Assembly: GCF_000768555.3 (NCBI RefSeq)
Contig: NZ_KN293975.1
Coordinates: forward strand, 310,001-374,000
Length of the DNA stretch: 64,000 bases
Reading direction: 5' to 3'
Source: Roseovarius mucosus DSM 17069
GTDB taxonomy: Bacteria > Pseudomonadota > Alphaproteobacteria > Rhodobacterales > Rhodobacteraceae
Within the stretch, counting starts at the first letter, position 1. Every line of letters starts with the position of its first letter. Position numbers and translations under genes: made by a program. Under the pieces are notes generated by a model, which saw nothing but the letters and a program-made list of their open reading frames with translations, ran no database searches and was not told the origin of the DNA. Shown piece after piece: positions 10,000 to 18,780 of this stretch.

Positions 10000-10026
10000 A
10001 AAGACGGCCTTTCGAGGCCGCCTTTT
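10000..10026 (+). terminator. Rho-independent terminator of the gcv operon
   Basis: An 11-bp stem (AAAGACGGCCT / AGGCCGCCTTT, one mismatch) is closed by a TTCG tetraloop at 10011-10014 and ends in a short T run. It lies just after the gcvP stop. From here to the yaeQ start (about 320 bases) I see no gene, only comparatively AT-rich sequence. Confidence 0.8.
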
Positions 10027-10348
10027 GTCCTGATGAAAAGGCTCTTTTTAAATAATCCGCCCCATAGCAGCCAGCGCGGACAAGCGACAGAAACGGATGC
10101 GCCATCACTCAAACGGGCCGCTCTGATCACGTGTTCTCACGCTAGTGTGAATAACCTGAGTCTGTCATACCCCAAATAGGGTAAGGCCGCGATTAAAGCA
10201 GCTTGGCTTTCACCTCAGCCCTCTGGGCACCCGCTGCTTGTTGGAATTGCCTCTGGCTGGCTGGATAAGGCATCGATTAAACGGGGACGCTTTAAAACGT
10301 GCCCGAGACGCTGTAAGGTTACCGATCTCTCAGGTTATGGAACATCTC

Positions 10349-10894
10349 ATGGCGCAAAATGCCACTATTTATAAAGTAGAACTCACCGTCTCTGACATGG
10401 ATCGTCACTATTACGAGACTCACAAGCTGACGGTTGCAAAGCATCCGTCAGAGACGGAAGAACGGTTGATGGTGCGCCTTTTGGCGTTTGCGCTGAATGC
10501 CAATGAACGTCTGGAAATGACCAAGGGCCTGTCAACGGATGATGAGCCGGACATTTGGCAAAAAAGCCTGAGTGGGGAGCTGGACGTCTGGGTGGCTCTC
10601 GGGCTTCCGAGTGAGAAAGTGCTACGACAATCTTGTGGCAAGGCCCAAAGGGTGATCGTCTATCCCTATGGTGGCAGGACGGCCGAGATGTGGTGGGACA
10701 AGATCAAGAACAGCGCCACCCGGTTTGACAATCTTCAGGTGATCAATTTTTCCGAGGCTGAAACGGACGAATTGAAGCGAATGGCCAACCGCACGATGAA
10801 GCTCCAGATCAATATCCAAGACGGCGATGTGATGGTCAGTGTCGGGGAGAGTATCGTTTACGTGACCCCGCAAGAATGGAAGAGCGCCGCGTAA
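10349..10894 (+). CDS. yaeQ: YaeQ family protein
   Basis: A 181-aa protein of the YaeQ family, which adopts a PD-(D/E)XK nuclease-like fold; its biological role is not established. The N-terminus MAQNATIYKVELTVSDMD and the following HPSETEERLMVRLLAFALNA are characteristic. The ATG at 10349 fits the family start; the frame extends to 10238 but that part is unconserved. The ribosome binding site is weak. The gene and the DNA before it are noticeably less GC-rich than neighbouring genes, which may reflect transfer. It stands alone between the gcv terminator and a convergent regulator gene. Confidence 0.88.
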   Translation: MAQNATIYKVELTVSDMDRHYYETHKLTVAKHPSETEERLMVRLLAFALNANERLEMTKGLSTDDEPDIWQKSLSGELDVWVALGLPSEKVLRQSCGKAQRVIVYPYGGRTAEMWWDKIKNSATRFDNLQVINFSEAETDELKRMANRTMKLQINIQDGDVMVSVGESIVYVTPQEWKSAA

Positions 10895-10958
10895 ACCGCG
10901 ATGTGCGCCGCAAACCGGGTTCAGCGGGGTTTGCGCTCAATGCCTCCAGCGGGGGACA

Positions 10959-12746
10959 TCAATCTGCGAGCAAAGGTGTGAGCCGGTCGAGAACCCGGCG
11001 CCAATGCCGAAAGAAAGCCAGTTGCCCGGCCTCCTCGAGCAGATGGAATTCGATCCAGGGGTAGTCGCGGCGGAACTCTTCCAAAGTGGCCAGCGGCACC
11101 TGCGGATCATCGGTGCCGTTCAGGAAGACGAGCGGCAGCTTGCCGCGCAGCGCCTCAACCTCGCTACTCCAATCCTCGAGTTGGCCAGAGACAAGCTGTC
11201 GCGCGAAGGCCTCATGCGCGGAATGGGTGTCGGAGAGGGCCACTTCCGACCCTGTTGCGAGCGCCTCGAAGGCCTCTGGATCTTCGATCACCGCCACGTC
11301 GGCGGTAGAGTTGCCGTAGACCGCGTGCAAAAAGTTACGCTTGCCAATCTTGCGCGCGAGCAAAAAGCCCGCCTTGACCATGAAGGGCAAGAGATGCGGC
11401 GTGTACTTGGCACCTGCGAGGATGAAACGGTGCCATTTATGCATCCGCTCGAATTGCTCGCGGCGGGTGAGGGGCAACATGCCGGAACAGGCCACGATCC
11501 CGCTGAAAGCAAGGGGATTGAGCCGGGCCAGCTTAACCGCATAAAAGGCATCGCCGCTGAGGCAGAGGATGGGACAGCGCGTCACCCCCTCGGCACGTAG
11601 GACGCGTATTGTGTCATCGCAGAGCGCCGCGTCATAATCCGCGCCCCGCGTCACCATATCCGACAGGCCATAGCCGGGGCGCAGAGGCACGATTACCTTG
11701 AGCCCCCGCAGCGTGGCACAGGTTTCAGCCGATGCAGGCCAGCGGACCAGTCCGAAATCTAGTGGTAGATAGAGCACAGGGCGCCCGCGTGGGGCCCCGA
11801 GGATCAGATAATCCACCCGCCGACCGTCTGGCATGACCAAGGACTTGTAATCCCGCTCTGACAGGGTCGCATAACCCCGGCTGACAACATGCGGGCCGGG
11901 TGCTGCGCGCACGGTCATCGCCGTCATGTCGATCATCGAGAGCGCAAGGCGTACCAGTTCGAGTTGCGAATGGGTCTCGGTTTTGGCGAGCAGTGATTTG
12001 ATCTGGGCGCGCACGGTGTCCACAGAGCGCCCGCGCTCGGCGGCAATCTCGCTGACGCCGCGACAATCAACCAGATGGCACAGGATATCTGCCTCGGTTT
12101 GTGTCAGATCGAAGGCCTCGATCAATATCTCGCAGAAACCCGGCGGCATGCTGATTTCATTGGAGGCGGCGAGCACCAGAATCGTGCCATCGGGGGCAAT
12201 ACAGCGTTGCAGCCGAAAGACGATCAACTGCCCGGCCTGCACCGACCGCACCCGCAAGACGGCGGTATCCTTTTCCCGACTGTCGAACAAAATCTCGAGC
12301 GCCCCCGCGAGCGCGTCCATATCGGCCTCATGGATGGGCAGATCACAGAGACGCGCGTTCGCAGCCAAGGCCATGGCCTGATGTGCGGCGGGGTTGGCGG
12401 CGCGGATGTGGCGGCCGCGATCCAACAAGAGGGCCGGCACCCGGTCGAACGGGGCCAGCATGGCGTCGAGACCTTTGTGATCCGCATCCTCAGGTGCCAG
12501 ACGATCGAGGAACTCGGTGGCGCGGCGGAAATGCTCTGATATCTGCGGCTCGTCCAGCAGACGCGGCGCGGTCAAATCGACATGCGCGCGCAGGGGGCCG
12601 ATTGCGCTCTCCCAATGGTCGAGCAGCGCCTCGTAGCGCCCGGGGTCAAGGGCGACATCATAAAGGCGGTCAATCGCTGCCTCCCGGTCCGCGTCGGACA
12701 GGGTGACAACGTCGATTTGATCCGTCATGCGCCGGGTCGATGTCAT
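10959..12746 (-). CDS. LuxR-type HTH regulator fused to an alpha/beta-hydrolase domain
   Basis: A 595-aa three-part protein. Residues ~1-200 resemble a PAS-like sensory region. Residues ~210-268 form a LuxR/GerE-type HTH (LTQTEADILCHLVDCRGVSEIA). Residues ~300-595 are an alpha/beta-hydrolase fold with an oxyanion-type RPGYGLSD (356-363). The nucleophile elbow is LCLSGD (Ser397) rather than GxSxG, an acidic GTDDPQVP follows near 546, and the position where GH normally supplies the catalytic His reads GQ (574-575). The hydrolase may thus be weak or purely ligand-binding. The ATG at 12746 or 12728 may be used. A perfect palindrome lies 36-50 bases upstream. Ligand and targets are unknown. Confidence 0.8.
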   Translation of the reverse strand: MTSTRRMTDQIDVVTLSDADREAAIDRLYDVALDPGRYEALLDHWESAIGPLRAHVDLTAPRLLDEPQISEHFRRATEFLDRLAPEDADHKGLDAMLAPFDRVPALLLDRGRHIRAANPAAHQAMALAANARLCDLPIHEADMDALAGALEILFDSREKDTAVLRVRSVQAGQLIVFRLQRCIAPDGTILVLAASNEISMPPGFCEILIEAFDLTQTEADILCHLVDCRGVSEIAAERGRSVDTVRAQIKSLLAKTETHSQLELVRLALSMIDMTAMTVRAAPGPHVVSRGYATLSERDYKSLVMPDGRRVDYLILGAPRGRPVLYLPLDFGLVRWPASAETCATLRGLKVIVPLRPGYGLSDMVTRGADYDAALCDDTIRVLRAEGVTRCPILCLSGDAFYAVKLARLNPLAFSGIVACSGMLPLTRREQFERMHKWHRFILAGAKYTPHLLPFMVKAGFLLARKIGKRNFLHAVYGNSTADVAVIEDPEAFEALATGSEVALSDTHSAHEAFARQLVSGQLEDWSSEVEALRGKLPLVFLNGTDDPQVPLATLEEFRRDYPWIEFHLLEEAGQLAFFRHWRRVLDRLTPLLAD

Positions 12747-12781
12747 GCCTGAAATCCGATGAGGTAAAATTTGGCCGATGC

Positions 12782-12796
12782 CATGACTCAGTCATG
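12782..12796. promoter_or_regulatory. 15-bp palindrome upstream of the regulator gene
   Basis: CATGACT-C-AGTCATG is a perfect inverted repeat with 7-bp arms. It lies 36-50 bases before the start codon of the LuxR/hydrolase gene and after the end of the phosphatase gene on the same strand. Its place and symmetry suit an operator, possibly for autoregulation, but no regulator is assigned. Confidence 0.5.
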
Positions 12797-12840
12797 CAGA
12801 AATGGCGTTTTAAAGGCAAATGAAAAGTTTTTTCTTGGTT

Positions 12841-13707
12841 TCAGATGTCCAAAAGACAGGCGAAATGATCTTTCAGACTGGTCCAGGTTTCCTCGTTCGC
12901 GGCACTGAGCAGAACGCCCTTCGTGATCGAGGTGTTGTAGTCGCGCCCGTCCAGCATACGCGCCACGCCGCCGGCCTGTCGGCAGATGAGCACGCCCGCC
13001 GCATGATCCCATGGGTTGAGCACATCCGACAGGACGAAATCGACGGCACCCTGCGCCAATAGGCGGTATTCATGGCACGAACAGCGCAAGGCGACGCACC
13101 GCGCGAGCGCGGGCAGCAAGGGGGCCACCTTATCCTGCCGAGCCTGTGTCATAAGGTAGTAGTGCATGTAGCCCTGCAACTCAGACAAGGCGCCGCCGGA
13201 AGACACGCGCACCGGGCGCTCGGACCCCTGAACCGCAGCCATCCGGGCCGGATTGACCTCGTCCGCGATGATCCAGTCGTCCGAGACTGGATCGTAAAGC
13301 AGCCCCAGAACCGGCCGACCAAAGCGGGTGACGGCGATGATCACACCAAAGAGCGGCAGGCCGTGCACGAAATTCCAGGTACCGTCCACCGGGTCGATGA
13401 TGAAGGCCAGCTCCGCCTCGGACACATCCTCGCGCAGGGCCGGTTTGGCCGCGACTGCCTCTTCACCGACGATCAGCGCATGCGGAAACATCCGTTGCAG
13501 GCCCCGCGACAGCATTGCCTCGGCCTGATGATCGGCTTCTGTCACCAGATCATGCGGGCCGGATTTGGTCATGGCCTCGGCCCGCGTCACGGTGCGAAAG
13601 CGCGGCATGATTTCGGCGCGCGCGGCGCGGCGCACCAGGTTGACCAGCATGGTCTGTTGCGCGGGCGTCAGCGGAGCAGAGAGCGGGATCGGCAGCGAAT
13701 CGGTCAT
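12841..13707 (-). CDS. Inositol monophosphatase family phosphatase
   Basis: A 288-aa Mg-dependent phosphatase of the IMPase/FIG superfamily. The metal-binding motifs are in order: GEEA, DPVDGTWNFVHG, and WDHAAG near the C-terminus. Family members hydrolyse inositol-1-phosphate, histidinol phosphate, 3'-phosphoadenosine-5'-phosphate or fructose-1,6-bisphosphate; the sequence does not separate these. The ATG at 13707 is preceded by AGGAGATGAC, a strong ribosome binding site; upstream in-frame residues come from the repeat and are not coding. It lies between the ABC permease and the LuxR/hydrolase gene, all on the same strand. Confidence 0.88.
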   Translation of the reverse strand: MTDSLPIPLSAPLTPAQQTMLVNLVRRAARAEIMPRFRTVTRAEAMTKSGPHDLVTEADHQAEAMLSRGLQRMFPHALIVGEEAVAAKPALREDVSEAELAFIIDPVDGTWNFVHGLPLFGVIIAVTRFGRPVLGLLYDPVSDDWIIADEVNPARMAAVQGSERPVRVSSGGALSELQGYMHYYLMTQARQDKVAPLLPALARCVALRCSCHEYRLLAQGAVDFVLSDVLNPWDHAAGVLICRQAGGVARMLDGRDYNTSITKGVLLSAANEETWTSLKDHFACLLDI

Positions 13708-13780
13708 GTCATCTCCTGTCGGTGCCCCGGTGGAGTGCCAGCCTTGAGGTCTGAAATCAACGCGGTAATGGCCGGAAAGA

Positions 13781-13829
13781 CCGGGGGTTTCACCCCCGGA
13801 CCCCCAGAGTATTTCGCCCATAAAGAACC
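13781..13829 (+). repeat. Palindromic intergenic repeat, copy B
   Basis: A CCGGGGG (13781-13787) / CCCCCGG (13793-13799) hairpin is followed by AGAGTATTTCGCCCATAAAG. The trailing block aligns loosely with those at 7058-7081 and 39726-39749. It lies in the gap between the ABC permease gene and the phosphatase gene and could act as a transcription terminator for one of them. Confidence 0.5.
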
Positions 13830-13842
13830 AAGTCCGCAGAGG

Positions 13843-16365
13843 TCATTCGCGCGCGCGCAAGGTCCGGGCGGGGCGGGCGCGCAACGGCCCCAAGGCAAAG
13901 ACCAAGCCTGCCAGCAGCGTCACCAGCATGCCGCCCAGAATGATCGCAAGGGCAGAGGGCCAGATCACGCGGAAGGGCGTGTCCATCACGAAATGACTGA
14001 CCGCCCAACCGCCGCCGATCCCCGCCCCAAGCGCCACGAGCCCCGCCGCCCCTCCGAGTATGAGTGCACGCAAGACCAGGCTCGAGAGAATTCTGGCGCG
14101 CGTTGCACCGAGGGTCTTGAGGATGGCGGCCTCGTAGGTGCGCGCGCGCTGATCCGCCGCCGCCGCGCCGATGAGCACGAGAAAGCCTGTGAGCAGCGTG
14201 ACTGACGCGCCCCAGGAGGTCGCCGACGCGAGACCGGCCAGAAGGTCGGTCACCTGGGTCAGCGCATCGCGGACGTTGATGGCAGTGACATTTGGAAAGC
14301 GGTCGGTCACATCGCGCAGGATCTGTTCCTCGGACGCCAGATCATCGGCATAGACCGTGGCGATGAACGTGTGCGGCGCGCCCGCCACCGCCGCCGGGTT
14401 CATCAGCAGGACAAAGCCCATGCCGACGCTGGAGAAATCCACCTCGCGCAGCGATGTGATTGGGGCGGTGATGTCACGCCCGAGAATATTCACGGTGATC
14501 TCGTCGCCGAGGCCGATGCCCATTTCCATGGCCTCTTCGGCGGCAAAGCTGAGTTGCGGCGCACCGGTATAGCCCTCGCCCCACCAGGTGCCCTCGGTGA
14601 TTTCGGTGCGAGCGGGCAGGGCATCGGTGTAGCTCACGGCTCGGTCGCCTTCGACCACCCAATGTCCGGGGGCAACCTCGGTCGCGGGGCGGCCGTTGAT
14701 GCGGCTGATGATGCCGCGCAACATCGGCGCGCTGTCGATACGGCTGACGGCGGGGTCATTCTCCAACCGGTCGAGGAACCATGCCATCTGGTCCTTTTGC
14801 AGATCGACAAAGAAGAAGGAGGGCGCGCGTTCGGGCAGGTCGGCGGCAATGGCGCGGCGCAGGTTGCCGTCGATCTGACCGACGGCGGCCAGCACCGCGA
14901 GGCCCAGACCAAGCGAGAGCATGACTGGCCCCGCGGTTGTGCCCGGCCCGCCGATGGCCCCGAGGGCCCAGCCGAGGGCGGGGCGGTTGCGCAGGCGCGG
15001 ACGGACTGCGCGGGCCAGCTTCTGCACCAGCATCGCAGCCAAGGACAGCACCAAGAGCGCGGCTGCGATACCGCCAGCGGTCCAGAGTGTGAGGGTAAGA
15101 TTGCCGGAAAAGAGAATGGCGGCACCAAGCAGGGCACCGACGAGACCGAGCGTGGTTGCGATCCATGGCCAGCCGGGCCAGCGGCGCGCGGCTCCCGCCG
15201 CTTCACGGTAGAGGGCGGCGGCGCGGACTTCGCGTGCGCGGGCGAGCGGCCATAGGGTGAAGATGAGCACGCTCAGCACGCTGTAGAGTGCGGCCTCGGC
15301 CATTGGGGCGGCGTAGGGCAAAAAGATCGCGGGGACGGGCAACCGCGCCGCGATGACAGGCCCCAGGAGCACCGGCAGGCCGACGCCAAGCACCAGGCCC
15401 CCAGCGATGCCGATCAGCGCAAGAACGCCGACCTGGATGAAATAGGTCAGGAAGATCGTGCGTTGATCCGCCCCGAGGGTGCGTAATGTGGCGATGACCT
15501 GCACCTTGCCTGCGAGATAGGCGCGCAACGCAGCAGAAATGCCGACACCACCCACGGCGAGGCCCGAAAGCCCCACCAGCACTAGAAAGGCCCCCAGCCG
15601 GGTCACGAATTCGGCGACGCGCGGGCTGGCGTTGCGGGCATCGGACCAGCGAAAGCCAGAGCCATCCAACTCTTGCATCACACGGGTCTCGAAGGCGGCA
15701 AGATCGGTGCCCTCGGCCAGATCGAGGCGGTATTTGGTGGTGAAGAGCGACCCTGCGCTGAGCAGGCCAGAGCCGTCGAGATTGGCGCGGCTGACGATGG
15801 TGCGGGGGCCAAGGCCAAAGCCTGCGCGGGTTTGATCCGGCTCTTTCACCAGTTCGGCCATCAGTCGAAATTCGCGCTCGCCCAAGCGAAAGGTATCGCC
15901 CACCCTGATCCCCAGACGCGCCGCGAGAATGGGCTGCATGACGGCGCCGGGCAGGCCGCCGGAACCACCGAACGCCACATCGAGCGGCATGTCGGGGGAA
16001 AGAACCACGGTGCCAACCAAAGGATAGGCGTGATCCACGGCCTTGAGTTGGGTCAGTTCGCGCCGCCCGTCCGGGGCGATGGCCATGGAGCGGAAATCTG
16101 CGATCTCCGAAACGGCATCGGCATTGCGGGCCATCCAGGCGTATTCGTCCTCGGTGGCGAAGCGATAGGTCAGCTCGAGTTCCGCATCGCCGCCAAGGAT
16201 TGTCGCCCCTTGCTCGGTCATGCCGGCGCGGATGCTCTCGCGCAGGGTGCCGACGGCGGCAATCGCCGCCACGCCAAGGATCACGCAGGCGAGAAAGATG
16301 CGAAATCCACGCAATCCACCGCGCAATTCGCGCCGGGCCAGGCGAGCCGCGATGCGCAGGCTCAT
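13843..16365 (-). CDS. ABC transporter permease, YbbP/FtsX type
   Basis: An 840-aa inner-membrane permease with an N-terminal anchor helix, a large periplasmic domain and two FtsX-type membrane domains (about residues 250-480 and 710-830). It matches the YbbP family that partners with the YbbA ATPase; these are MacB-superfamily transporters thought to act on envelope or lipoprotein substrates. Its start overlaps the end of the ATPase gene by four bases (ATGA), so the two are translationally coupled. The divergent TesA-like gene beyond the ATPase reproduces the tesA-ybbA-ybbP association of E. coli. Confidence 0.88.
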   Translation of the reverse strand: MSLRIAARLARRELRGGLRGFRIFLACVILGVAAIAAVGTLRESIRAGMTEQGATILGGDAELELTYRFATEDEYAWMARNADAVSEIADFRSMAIAPDGRRELTQLKAVDHAYPLVGTVVLSPDMPLDVAFGGSGGLPGAVMQPILAARLGIRVGDTFRLGEREFRLMAELVKEPDQTRAGFGLGPRTIVSRANLDGSGLLSAGSLFTTKYRLDLAEGTDLAAFETRVMQELDGSGFRWSDARNASPRVAEFVTRLGAFLVLVGLSGLAVGGVGISAALRAYLAGKVQVIATLRTLGADQRTIFLTYFIQVGVLALIGIAGGLVLGVGLPVLLGPVIAARLPVPAIFLPYAAPMAEAALYSVLSVLIFTLWPLARAREVRAAALYREAAGAARRWPGWPWIATTLGLVGALLGAAILFSGNLTLTLWTAGGIAAALLVLSLAAMLVQKLARAVRPRLRNRPALGWALGAIGGPGTTAGPVMLSLGLGLAVLAAVGQIDGNLRRAIAADLPERAPSFFFVDLQKDQMAWFLDRLENDPAVSRIDSAPMLRGIISRINGRPATEVAPGHWVVEGDRAVSYTDALPARTEITEGTWWGEGYTGAPQLSFAAEEAMEMGIGLGDEITVNILGRDITAPITSLREVDFSSVGMGFVLLMNPAAVAGAPHTFIATVYADDLASEEQILRDVTDRFPNVTAINVRDALTQVTDLLAGLASATSWGASVTLLTGFLVLIGAAAADQRARTYEAAILKTLGATRARILSSLVLRALILGGAAGLVALGAGIGGGWAVSHFVMDTPFRVIWPSALAIILGGMLVTLLAGLVFALGPLRARPARTLRARE

Positions 16366-17039
16366 GCGGTGCCCTCAATGCGGCCATCGCGCAGGCTGAC
16401 CACGCGGTCGCAGCGCGCGGCAAGCTCGGGATCATGGGTCACGAGCACGAGGGTCGCGCCATGCCGGTCGCGCAGGCCAAAGAGCAGGTCAATGATCGCG
16501 GCCCCTGTGGTGCTGTCGAGATTGCCCGTGGGCTCATCCGCGAGGATGATGGCGGGGCGGGGGGCTGCGGCGCGCGCAAGCGCCACGCGCTGTTGTTCCC
16601 CGCCCGAAAGTTGCGACGGGTAATGCCCTGCGCGCGTGGCGAGGCCCACAGCGGCCAGTTCCTCGAGCGCGCGGGCATGGGCATTTTCCGCCCCTGCCAA
16701 TTCAAGCGGGGTGGCCACATTTTCGAGCGCGGTCATCGTCGGAATGAGGTGAAAGGATTGAAATACCACACCGAAATTCTCGCGCCGCAGGCGGGCCAAT
16801 TGATCCTCGTTCATCGCCGACAGGTTGCTGTCCAGGGCTGTGATATGGCCCGAAGTGGCGCGCTCCAACCCGCCCATGAGCATCAAGAGCGAAGATTTGC
16901 CGGAACCCGAGGGGCCGATCAGGCCGAGGGTCTCGCCCTTGTGGACATCCAGGGTAATCCCGTGAAGTATGTGCACAAGACCGGCATTCCCCTCCAGAGA
17001 CAAGGTGACGTCGGAGAGGGACAGGATAGGAGAACTCAT
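16362..17039 (-). CDS. ABC transporter ATP-binding protein, YbbA type
   Basis: A 225-aa ATPase of the LolD/MacB/YbbA class that powers the adjacent permease. It has Walker A (GPSGSGKSS), Q-loop, the signature LSGGEQQRVALARA, Walker B (ILADEPTGNLD) and the H-loop (VTHDPE). Its ATG (17039-17037) overlaps the ATG of the divergent TesA-like gene (17038-17040) by two bases, so its leader must lie inside that gene or be absent. No obvious ribosome binding site precedes it. Confidence 0.93.
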   Translation of the reverse strand: MSSPILSLSDVTLSLEGNAGLVHILHGITLDVHKGETLGLIGPSGSGKSSLLMLMGGLERATSGHITALDSNLSAMNEDQLARLRRENFGVVFQSFHLIPTMTALENVATPLELAGAENAHARALEELAAVGLATRAGHYPSQLSGGEQQRVALARAAAPRPAIILADEPTGNLDSTTGAAIIDLLFGLRDRHGATLVLVTHDPELAARCDRVVSLRDGRIEGTA

Positions 17040-17724
17040 GCGTTTGCGCCTGATTTACAAAGGTTTTCTGTCATATGGGGTGCTGCGGCCTCTGGGCAAG
17101 GTGGTAGCGGCGTTTCTCTGCCTTGTCAGCCCCGTGATGGCGGATGAGCCGGTCACGGTTCTGGCATTGGGGGATAGCCTGACCCAGGGCTACGGTCTGC
17201 CTGAGCAGGATGGGCTGGTGCCGCAGATGCAAAAATGGTTGGATGATCAAGGGGTTGAGGCCAAGCTGATCAATGCGGGCGTGTCTGGGGATACCACCGC
17301 GGGCGGGGCTGCGCGAGTGGAGTGGAGCCTGACACCCGAGGTGGATGCGATGATCGTGACGCTGGGCGGCAATGATCTCTTGCGCGGGATTGATCCGGCG
17401 GTCAGCCGTGGAAACCTCGAAGTGATCCTGCAGGTCGCGCAGGCCAAGGGTGTTGAGGTCTTGCTGGTCGGGCTGACGGCGCCGGGCAATTACGGCCCAG
17501 AGTATAAGACGGCGTTTGATGCGATCTACCCCGAATTGTCAGAGGCTTATGGTGCTCTCCTTGCCCCGGACTTCTTTGCTGGTCTTGGCGGCGGCGATCC
17601 TGCGGCTTTGCAGCGGTGGTTTCAGGCGGATGGCATTCATCCGAATGCCGATGGTGTGGCGCGCATCGTCGAGGGGTTGGGGCCAAGTGTGCTGGCCTTG
17701 ATCGAGGCGACAGAGGCGGAGTAG
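17038..17724 (+). CDS. tesA: TesA-like SGNH arylesterase/lysophospholipase
   Basis: A 228-aa periplasmic GDSL esterase. A signal peptide covers about residues 1-35 (cleavage after VMA). SGNH blocks are present: ALGDSLTQG with nucleophile S47, GVSGDTT, LGGNDLL, and DGIHPNADG with D198 and H201. E. coli TesA hydrolyses acyl thioesters, aryl esters and lysophospholipids. An AGGAGA ribosome binding site at 17029-17034 supports the ATG at 17038, although this site lies inside the divergent ABC ATPase gene. An in-frame GTG near 17080 is a less supported alternative. Confidence 0.9.
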   Translation: MRLRLIYKGFLSYGVLRPLGKVVAAFLCLVSPVMADEPVTVLALGDSLTQGYGLPEQDGLVPQMQKWLDDQGVEAKLINAGVSGDTTAGGAARVEWSLTPEVDAMIVTLGGNDLLRGIDPAVSRGNLEVILQVAQAKGVEVLLVGLTAPGNYGPEYKTAFDAIYPELSEAYGALLAPDFFAGLGGGDPAALQRWFQADGIHPNADGVARIVEGLGPSVLALIEATEAE

Positions 17725-17734
17725 CACCGACGCT

Positions 17735-18640
17735 TTAGGTCCAGCGTTCACTTAGGCCAAAGCGCTGTGCCATATTGGGCAGGGCATCGCAGAGCATGTC
17801 GATGAAGGCGGCGGCAATGGGGCTGGGTGTGCGCCCGTCACGGACCAACAGACTGACGCGGCGCTGACAGGCCGGATCGGCCAGAGGTCGCGTGACCACG
17901 CCCGAGGGCAAGGCGCGGGTGGCCAGACCGGGCAGGATCGTATCGCCTGCGTCGGCCTGAACCATCGCCAAGAGCGAGGTCAGGTTGCGCACTGACAGGC
18001 GCGCCTGTGCCGCCAGAGTGCGGAACTCGGGCGTCGCAAGCCCGCTCAGAGTTTCGTTCAGGATCAATCGCTCTCCGGTCAGTTGATGCCATGCCAGCGG
18101 GCGTGGCTCCGATGCGAGCGGATGCGCTGCATGGCAGACAAAGACAAGCGGATCAGTAAAAAGCGGGATGGCGCGCAGACCGTCAGCTTCTCCGGCGGGG
18201 CTGGCCAGACCAAGATCGGTTTCCCCGCGCAAGAGCATCTCGCGGACGCTGGCGCTGTCGGTATCGTAGAGGTCGATTTCTGCCTCGGGGCGGGCCTGCA
18301 CAAAGGTCTTGAGAACTGTGGGCAGGATCAAAGCCGCGACCGACGGCACCGCCGCGATCCGCAGCCGCCCAGAATAGCCCTGCGCATAGCCGGTGATCAG
18401 TTCCAGAGCGCGGTCATGCTCGCGAAGGAGGGGCCCCACGACGTCGAGCACGAAAGCCCCGAGATCCGTCAGCTTGCTCTTGCGGTCGCTTTCGAACAGA
18501 GGGCCGCCCAATTCTGCCTCAAGCTGTTTCAGGGTCATTGAGACCGCAGATTGCGTCCGGCACAAGATTTCCGCCGCATCCCGGATGTTGCCATGTTCGG
18601 TGACGGTGACAAAGGCGCGAAGGGCTTCGGTCCGGATCAT
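17735..18640 (-). CDS. LysR-family transcriptional regulator
   Basis: A 301-aa LTTR. The N-terminal winged HTH (residues ~3-62, ALRAFVTVTEHGNIRDAAE then SQSAVSM-type helix) is followed by a periplasmic-binding-like effector domain. I chose the ATG at 18640 (MIRTEALRAF); the longer frame to 18712 adds residues before the usual start. It is divergent from the aldehyde dehydrogenase operon, the normal arrangement for an LTTR controlling its neighbour, so it probably regulates that operon in response to a pathway intermediate. Its stop lies 10 bases beyond the convergent TesA-like gene. Confidence 0.9.
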   Translation of the reverse strand: MIRTEALRAFVTVTEHGNIRDAAEILCRTQSAVSMTLKQLEAELGGPLFESDRKSKLTDLGAFVLDVVGPLLREHDRALELITGYAQGYSGRLRIAAVPSVAALILPTVLKTFVQARPEAEIDLYDTDSASVREMLLRGETDLGLASPAGEADGLRAIPLFTDPLVFVCHAAHPLASEPRPLAWHQLTGERLILNETLSGLATPEFRTLAAQARLSVRNLTSLLAMVQADAGDTILPGLATRALPSGVVTRPLADPACQRRVSLLVRDGRTPSPIAAAFIDMLCDALPNMAQRFGLSERWT

Positions 18641-18667
18641 GGCTGGCCTGTTGCATGTTTCAGGGAA

Positions 18668-18685
18668 ACTGAAGTTGAGTGCAGT
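18668..18685. promoter_or_regulatory. Possible LysR operator dyad
   Basis: ACTG (18668-18671) and CAGT (18682-18685) form a short interrupted dyad in the divergent promoter region, about 30-45 bases upstream of the LysR start. LTTR sites are usually T-N11-A dyads; this has one extra base. An AT-rich stretch (TTATATTTG, TTAATT) follows, suited to promoter -10 elements. Confidence 0.35.
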
Positions 18686-18780
18686 TATATTTGTTTGCCT
18701 TAATTCGGTCAATCGCGGATCGTCTGGCGGAGGCGGGCATGGCCCGCCACAAGGGTGAATCGACGGAAAAGGAAGAACGG

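Noticed and set aside
13707..13821. N-terminal extension of the inositol monophosphatase-like protein
   Set aside because: The added residues translate the palindromic repeat and its flanks; the ATG at 13707 has a strong ribosome binding site.
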